Shown here piece after piece: positions 7,459-10,566 of a stretch of DNA of 10,566 nt. The stretch's first letter is position 1. Each line of letters starts with the position of its first letter. The notes beneath the pieces were generated by a model. It had not been told where the DNA came from, searched no databases, and saw only the letters and a list, made by a program, of their open reading frames with translations. Location: assembly GCA_023398345.1 (NCBI GenBank), contig JAEWSK010000291.1, positions 1 through 10,566 on the forward strand, in the 5' to 3' direction. Origin of the DNA: Armatimonadota bacterium (GTDB lineage Bacteria; Armatimonadota; UBA5829). The translations under genes and the position numbers were made by a program.

Positions 7459-8019
7459 GTGAAAATCGGCGTTATCAGCGATACACATGGCAGCATTGCG
7501 GCATTTCGCAAGGCATGCGAATATTTCGACGGCGTGGAGATGATTCTCCACGCCGGAGATGTGCTTTATCATCCCCCGCGCCTCGGCTGTGGCGAAGGCT
7601 ACGATATTCCTGCACTTGTGGACGCGCTCAATGACCTCTCAATTCCCGTCGTAATTGCGCAGGGCAATTGTGACGCGCAAGTCTACGAAGAGCTACTTCA
7701 AATGCCGGTTCAGTCGCCATATGCCTATGTTTCTGTCAAAAACTTAAACATAGTTGTAAATCATGGCCACATGCTGACGCGGCAGCAAATGGCTGAATTA
7801 GCTGGGCGATATAAGGCGGATTACTTTATATCAGGTCACACCCACGTCCCAGTCTTGGAGAATATCGAAGGCTGTGTTCTTATGAATCCCGGCAGCCCCG
7901 CTAGATCAAAATATGAGATCGACGGCAAGATTATTCAGACAGTAGGTATTATAACCGAGTCCGGTGCGAGCATTGTTGACATAGATTCGGGCACAACTCT
8001 GTTTAGTATTGCGCGTTAA
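7459..8019 (+). CDS. YfcE/MJ0936-family metallophosphoesterase
   Basis: This 186-residue cytoplasmic calcineurin-like phosphoesterase belongs to the YfcE family; E. coli YfcE hydrolyses artificial phosphodiesters and its natural substrate is unclear. The complete two-metal site is visible: D8 and H10 (SDTHG), D34 (HAGDVL), N70 (GNCD), H102 (NHGHM), and H127 and H129 (SGHTHVPV). The segment around 34-50 (GDVLYHPPR then EGYDIP) resembles E. coli YfcE more than the shorter archaeal relatives. The length matches YfcE. The GTG start has GGGG five bases upstream and lies 13 bases after the protease stop, so it is likely the last gene of the unit. I see no convincing hairpin-plus-T terminator in the 62 bases that follow. 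Confidence 0.93.
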   Translation: MKIGVISDTHGSIAAFRKACEYFDGVEMILHAGDVLYHPPRLGCGEGYDIPALVDALNDLSIPVVIAQGNCDAQVYEELLQMPVQSPYAYVSVKNLNIVVNHGHMLTRQQMAELAGRYKADYFISGHTHVPVLENIEGCVLMNPGSPARSKYEIDGKIIQTVGIITESGASIVDIDSGTTLFSIAR

Positions 8020-8081
8020 TCTTGGTCATCTTTGCGTAACCCAAACTTGTCATTTCTTCTTTGAGTCTGGGGCTGAAAACC

Positions 8082-8561
8082 TCAGAACGACACTTCTGAC
8101 GTGCAAAGTCCCAGATTCGTTGTTCCGATCACTCGCCACTGCTTTGTAGGAATAATGAGCATGTGATATGCGTTTTGCTGTACAAGTTCGAGAGTTATGT
8201 CTCTATCATAAAACTCGACGCCCGCCGGGTGCTTGAGCGTTACGTGTAACATGACAGTGGCCTCATTGTTCTTGATTCTAATAGATGGCTTTGAGGTTGT
8301 TATTAAATATTCGGGTTCGTCTTTTATAGCCTGGGCTATTAGGATTCGGAGGCGGTCGTAGTTGACGCCTGCATCATCGTTATAATCCGGCGAAATGCAG
8401 GAAATCACTGCTGTTACATTGCGATCCTGCACGGCTTTAATGCCGCTAGCTATAAAATCTCGCACTTTCGCGTTGTCACTTCGTCTGTCCAGCGTAATAA
8501 ATGCAACGCATAAATAGCCGATAGCGATTATAGTTATTGCGATCAATATCGCTTTGCGCAT
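8082..8561 (-). CDS. hypothetical membrane-anchored protein, NTF2-like appearance
   Basis: I do not recognise a named family. From the ATG at 8561 the protein has 159 residues: an N-terminal hydrophobic helix at about 4-24 (probably an uncleaved anchor, outside face C-terminal) and a soluble domain of about 130 residues. The domain pattern is an amphipathic helix, then an ISPDYNDDAG turn, a second helix, and three or four beta strands ending in KQWRVIG. This resembles small NTF2/SnoaL-type extracytoplasmic domains, which is inference from the pattern only. The ATG is preferred because GAGGT sits eight bases upstream (from GAGG); an in-frame TTG at 8582 would add seven residues. The gene is convergent with the phosphoesterase and divergent from the Clp1-like gene. 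Confidence 0.72.
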   Translation of the reverse strand: MRKAILIAITIIAIGYLCVAFITLDRRSDNAKVRDFIASGIKAVQDRNVTAVISCISPDYNDDAGVNYDRLRILIAQAIKDEPEYLITTSKPSIRIKNNEATVMLHVTLKHPAGVEFYDRDITLELVQQNAYHMLIIPTKQWRVIGTTNLGLCTSEVSF

Positions 8562-8568
8562 GCCGTTT

Positions 8569-8573
8569 ACCTC
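8569..8573 (-). promoter_or_regulatory. ribosome binding site favouring the ATG at 8561
   Basis: On the minus strand GAGGT precedes the ATG at 8561 at normal spacing. The site lies inside the alternative longer frame that would begin with TTG at 8582, so the shorter form is better supported. Confidence 0.55.
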
Positions 8574-8584
8574 TATCTGCAAGA

Positions 8585-8597
8585 CTGCCTAAGGCAG
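8585..8597. repeat. 13-base inverted repeat between divergent genes
   Basis: CTGCCT-A-AGGCAG is a perfect 6-base dyad around one base. It lies in the 75-base divergent gap between the minus-strand membrane protein and the Clp1-like gene, where an operator for either or both would sit. No T-run follows it, so it is not a terminator. Its function is unproven. Confidence 0.35.
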
Positions 8598-8636
8598 GAA
8601 TTTGTTTCTGACCGCTCGAAGTCATTACCCAAGAAA

Positions 8637-9701
8637 ATGATAACACCCGACTGGCAACCGATAATATCTGAGATTATAACAGTGCCCGGCATTGCGATGG
8701 TTGTGGGCGCGGTCGATGCCGGCAAAACGCGATTTTGCCATGAACTTTCAATGGCGGCATTTGAAGCGGGTGTGCCGACTGCCGTCGTGGATGCTGACAT
8801 TGGCCAATCGGAGATTGGAGCACCGGGAACTGTCGGAATGGCGATTGTGGATCGATGTGTCGAGTCGCTTTCGGAGCTTAAAGCAAAACGGCTTCATTTT
8901 GTCGGTGCAACAAATCCTGCCGAGCACATGCTTGAATGCGTTGTCGGCACAAAGCGTATGACCGATGCGGCGCTTGCGCTTGGCGCTAAAATGGTTGTGT
9001 TGGACACGACCGGTCTTGTGGGTGGTCAAATCGGTCGCCGCCTTAAAACTTCCAAGATCGATTTAGTGCGTCCAGACTACTTAATTGGCATCGAAAAAAA
9101 GAATGAAATCGATCACCTGCTGCTCCCGTTTGCTCACGTATCTTCGATGAAAGTAAAGCGAGTTATTTCTTCTGAAGAGGCAAAGCGAAAGCTTGTAGAA
9201 TTTCGCACTGCGCGACGACGCTCGAATTACTATAGGCATTTTGTCGATGCGCAAAGCTATCTGATCCGCCTTGACGACGTGAGCCTTTGGAACACGTGGC
9301 TTGGCGCGGGCAGACTGATGAAATGGCAGTATATTAAAACCATTGAGGACACAATAAAATGCCCTGTGATGCATGTCGAAGTTACCGGCCGGGGTATTTA
9401 TATAGTCTCTGAGCGTCATTGCTCAATGAGCAATCGCAGCGATCTTGAGGAGCAGTTTAAGACCGCCCATATAATCACAACTACAGCCGCAGCGTTTGAA
9501 AACGTATTGGTGGGCTTTGCCGATGAAAATGCGAATACGATCAACGTCGGCTTGATCCAGGCAATCGATTTCAAACGCAGATTCATGTCTATTATTTCCC
9601 CAATCAAGACCGTCTCGCCCGTGAAAATAATTCAGTTTGGCTCGATTCGTGTTAACAGAGAGGGCGAGGAACTCGGCTCAATCAAGCCGGGAGAGATTTA
9701 A
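8637..9701 (+). CDS. Clp1/Grc3-family P-loop protein, putative polynucleotide 5'-kinase
   Basis: This 354-residue protein matches the Clp1/Grc3/Nol9 group, whose characterised members phosphorylate RNA or DNA 5'-hydroxyl ends in tRNA splicing and rRNA processing. Walker A is GAVDAGKT at 24-31. The second motif, VVDADIGQSEIGAPGT at 50-65, corresponds to the family's D-x-D-P-G-Q element with Ile for Pro. DTTGLVGG at 123-130 aligns with the 'clasp' TGW motif with Leu for Trp. An arginine-rich lid (R190 to R200) follows. Residues about 240-350 form a separate C-terminal beta-rich domain. The eukaryotic N-terminal domain is absent, so the P-loop starts close to the N-terminus. The ATG has no clear ribosome binding site, but the next in-frame Met (codon 21) would leave almost nothing before Walker A. 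Family membership is firm by motif; the bacterial substrate is unknown. Confidence 0.82.
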   Translation: MITPDWQPIISEIITVPGIAMVVGAVDAGKTRFCHELSMAAFEAGVPTAVVDADIGQSEIGAPGTVGMAIVDRCVESLSELKAKRLHFVGATNPAEHMLECVVGTKRMTDAALALGAKMVVLDTTGLVGGQIGRRLKTSKIDLVRPDYLIGIEKKNEIDHLLLPFAHVSSMKVKRVISSEEAKRKLVEFRTARRRSNYYRHFVDAQSYLIRLDDVSLWNTWLGAGRLMKWQYIKTIEDTIKCPVMHVEVTGRGIYIVSERHCSMSNRSDLEEQFKTAHIITTTAAAFENVLVGFADENANTINVGLIQAIDFKRRFMSIISPIKTVSPVKIIQFGSIRVNREGEELGSIKPGEI

Positions 9702-9808
9702 TTGGCCTCACCGGCCTAATATGTAATACACCCTTTGACGCATTTGCTCGCAAGACCTCCACTCAAGCGGAAGGATTTATATCTTTGCGCGCGCAAGTTG
9801 CATTATAG
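9702..9808. other. 107-base intergenic region with two related inverted repeats
   Basis: No gene is seen here. TTTGC-TC-GCAAG lies at 9743-9754 and TTTGC-GCGC-GCAAG at 9784-9797, the latter containing a perfect 12-base palindrome at 9785-9796. Their centres are 42 bases apart, close to four helical turns. They stand just before a phosphatase gene that has no recognisable ribosome binding site. A short GGCC-TCACC-GGCC dyad at 9704-9716 follows the Clp1-like stop, but no T-run comes after it. A paired operator is a reasonable guess, without proof. Confidence 0.4.
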
Positions 9809-10450
9809 ATGATTACTCTATACATAGTACGCCACGGTCAGACTGTGGATAATTTGGAAAATCGCATCCAAGGCCATACCGATTCGCCCCTGACTGATCT
9901 TGGCGTCAGGCAGGCTGAGGCGGTAGCTGAGAGGCTATCAGACGAGTCATTCACGGCCATTTATTCAAGTGATTTAGGCCGGGCCGTGCGCACCGCCGAG
10001 ATTATTGCGTCGCGCCATAAGCTTTTGGTGAAAACAATACCGCTGGTGCGCGAAATATATCTGGGTATAGCGCAGGGATTGACTGCATCGGAGTTCGCGG
10101 CGCAGTATCCGGAAGAGTATCGTTTGTGGAGCACTCGATCTGTTGCAAATCGGCCACCTGGGGCTGAGTCAATTGAGGATCTGACCGCCAGATGCGCGGA
10201 GTTTATCGAGTTTGTGCTTCGTGAGCATCCTGGCGGTGGCAAAATTGCAGTCATAGGGCACAGTGGCTCTCAGCGGGGGCTTATTTGTGCTGCACTGGGA
10301 ATGCCGGTGAGCTACTATCCATCGCTTGGCGTCGCAAATGCCGCATTAAGCATAGTTGAACTCGGCGAGCGAAGAGTGCTTCGGCTCTATAACGACACAT
10401 GTCACTTAAGCAGTATAGATGTGACGGTGTCCGATGCAGACGCTGTTTAG
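9809..10450 (+). CDS. histidine phosphatase family protein (phosphoglycerate-mutase-like / CobC-like)
   Basis: This 213-residue cytoplasmic phosphatase of the branch-1 histidine phosphatase superfamily works through a phospho-histidine intermediate. Visible elements are IVRHGQT at 6-12 with nucleophile H9 and R8, IQGHTDSPLTDLG at 20-32, and SSDLGRAVRTAEI at 53-65 with R58. The proton donor is probably E82 (REIYLG), and the second histidine is H151 in VIGHSG. The usual G-x-x-E-G after the donor is replaced by GIAQG. The tail NDTCHL (195-200) is common in CobC/GpmB-like members. The substrate cannot be told from sequence: alpha-ribazole phosphate, phosphoserine and sugar phosphates are all possible, and no cobalamin genes are in view. 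The ATG start fits the family N-terminus, although no ribosome binding site precedes it. Confidence 0.9.
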   Translation: MITLYIVRHGQTVDNLENRIQGHTDSPLTDLGVRQAEAVAERLSDESFTAIYSSDLGRAVRTAEIIASRHKLLVKTIPLVREIYLGIAQGLTASEFAAQYPEEYRLWSTRSVANRPPGAESIEDLTARCAEFIEFVLREHPGGGKIAVIGHSGSQRGLICAALGMPVSYYPSLGVANAALSIVELGERRVLRLYNDTCHLSSIDVTVSDADAV

Positions 10451-10483
10451 TTTACTACTCCAGCAAATCTCAGTTTGCGGCGG

Positions 10484-10512
10484 TTGCGTGAAGCATGCGC
10501 ACGTGATATAAT
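10484..10512 (+). promoter_or_regulatory. extended -10 promoter for the tRNA gene
   Basis: A perfect TATAAT at 10507-10512 is preceded by TG at 10504-10505, giving the extended -10 motif TGNTATAAT. A weak -35 (TTGCGT, 10484-10489) sits exactly 17 bases upstream. Transcription would begin near 10519, a few bases before the mature tRNA 5' end at 10525. Confidence 0.75.
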
Positions 10513-10524
10513 CATTGTGGTCGG

Positions 10525-10566
10525 CGGGGCGTGGCTCAGCTTGGTAGAGCGCTCGGTTCGGGACTG
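10525..10566 (+). tRNA. tRNA-Pro (anticodon CGG), 5' part, cut by window end
   Basis: The first 42 bases of a tRNA are visible: acceptor strand CGGGGCG (10525-10531), TG, a D-arm with paired GCTC (10534-10537) and GAGC (10547-10550) around a GGTA-containing loop, G26, then anticodon stem strand CTCGG (10552-10556). The 7-base loop TTCGGGA (10557-10563) places CGG at 10559-10561, which reads the proline codon CCG. C at position 1 and G at position 37 are typical of bacterial tRNA-Pro. The visible CTG after the loop begins the expected pairing strand. The T-arm and 3' end lie outside the window. Confidence 0.9.

Noticed and set aside
8020..8081. Terminator between the convergent phosphoesterase and membrane-protein genes
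   Set aside because: Only 4-base stems such as TGAG/CTCA can be drawn and there is no T-run on either strand.
9734..9765. TTGACG at 9735-9740 as a -35 box for the phosphatase gene
   Set aside because: No acceptable -10 hexamer lies 15-19 bases downstream.
10463..10478. GCAAA-TCTCAG-TTTGC hairpin after the phosphatase gene as a terminator
   Set aside because: The stem is only 5 bases and is followed by GGCGG rather than a T-run.

Overview
The window reads as ordinary bacterial chromosome from a free-living bacterium of balanced base composition. I infer a Terrabacteria-type lineage (Firmicutes-, Chloroflexota- or Armatimonadota-like) because a PASTA-domain Ser/Thr kinase sits next to rpe, riboflavin synthesis uses a fused RibBA with a Bacillus-like RibH, and TTG/GTG starts are frequent. 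The phylum cannot be settled from this sequence. There are no insertion sequences, phage genes, CRISPR repeats or other clear signs of recent transfer.

Layout. Positions 1-8019 hold nine tightly packed plus-strand genes that look like one long transcription unit: the 3' end of aroB, a membrane PASTA-kinase homologue, rpe, ribD, ribE, ribBA, ribH, an HtrA-type serine protease and a YfcE-type phosphoesterase. Most junctions are overlaps or gaps of 1-26 bases; the largest gap, 50 bases, lies before the kinase gene. The metabolic core is coherent. Rpe acts on ribulose 5-phosphate, one of the two precursors of riboflavin. RibBA makes the four-carbon unit from ribulose 5-phosphate and opens the GTP ring, RibD deaminates and reduces the pyrimidine, RibH condenses the two branches to lumazine, and RibE dismutates lumazine to riboflavin. 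No FMN riboswitch is seen before the rib genes.

Positions 8082-8561 (minus strand) encode a small membrane-anchored protein of NTF2-like appearance, convergent with the phosphoesterase gene. It is divergent from a Clp1/Grc3-family polynucleotide-kinase-like P-loop protein (8637-9701). A 107-base non-coding stretch with two related inverted repeats precedes a histidine-phosphatase gene (9809-10450). The window ends inside a tRNA-Pro(CGG) gene that has a strong extended -10 promoter.

Most worth a second look: the kinase homologue has lost several catalytic residues and may be a pseudokinase with PASTA sensor domains at the head of a riboflavin operon; the bacterial Clp1-like protein; and the paired inverted repeats before the phosphatase gene. 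I found no clear novel multi-gene system.
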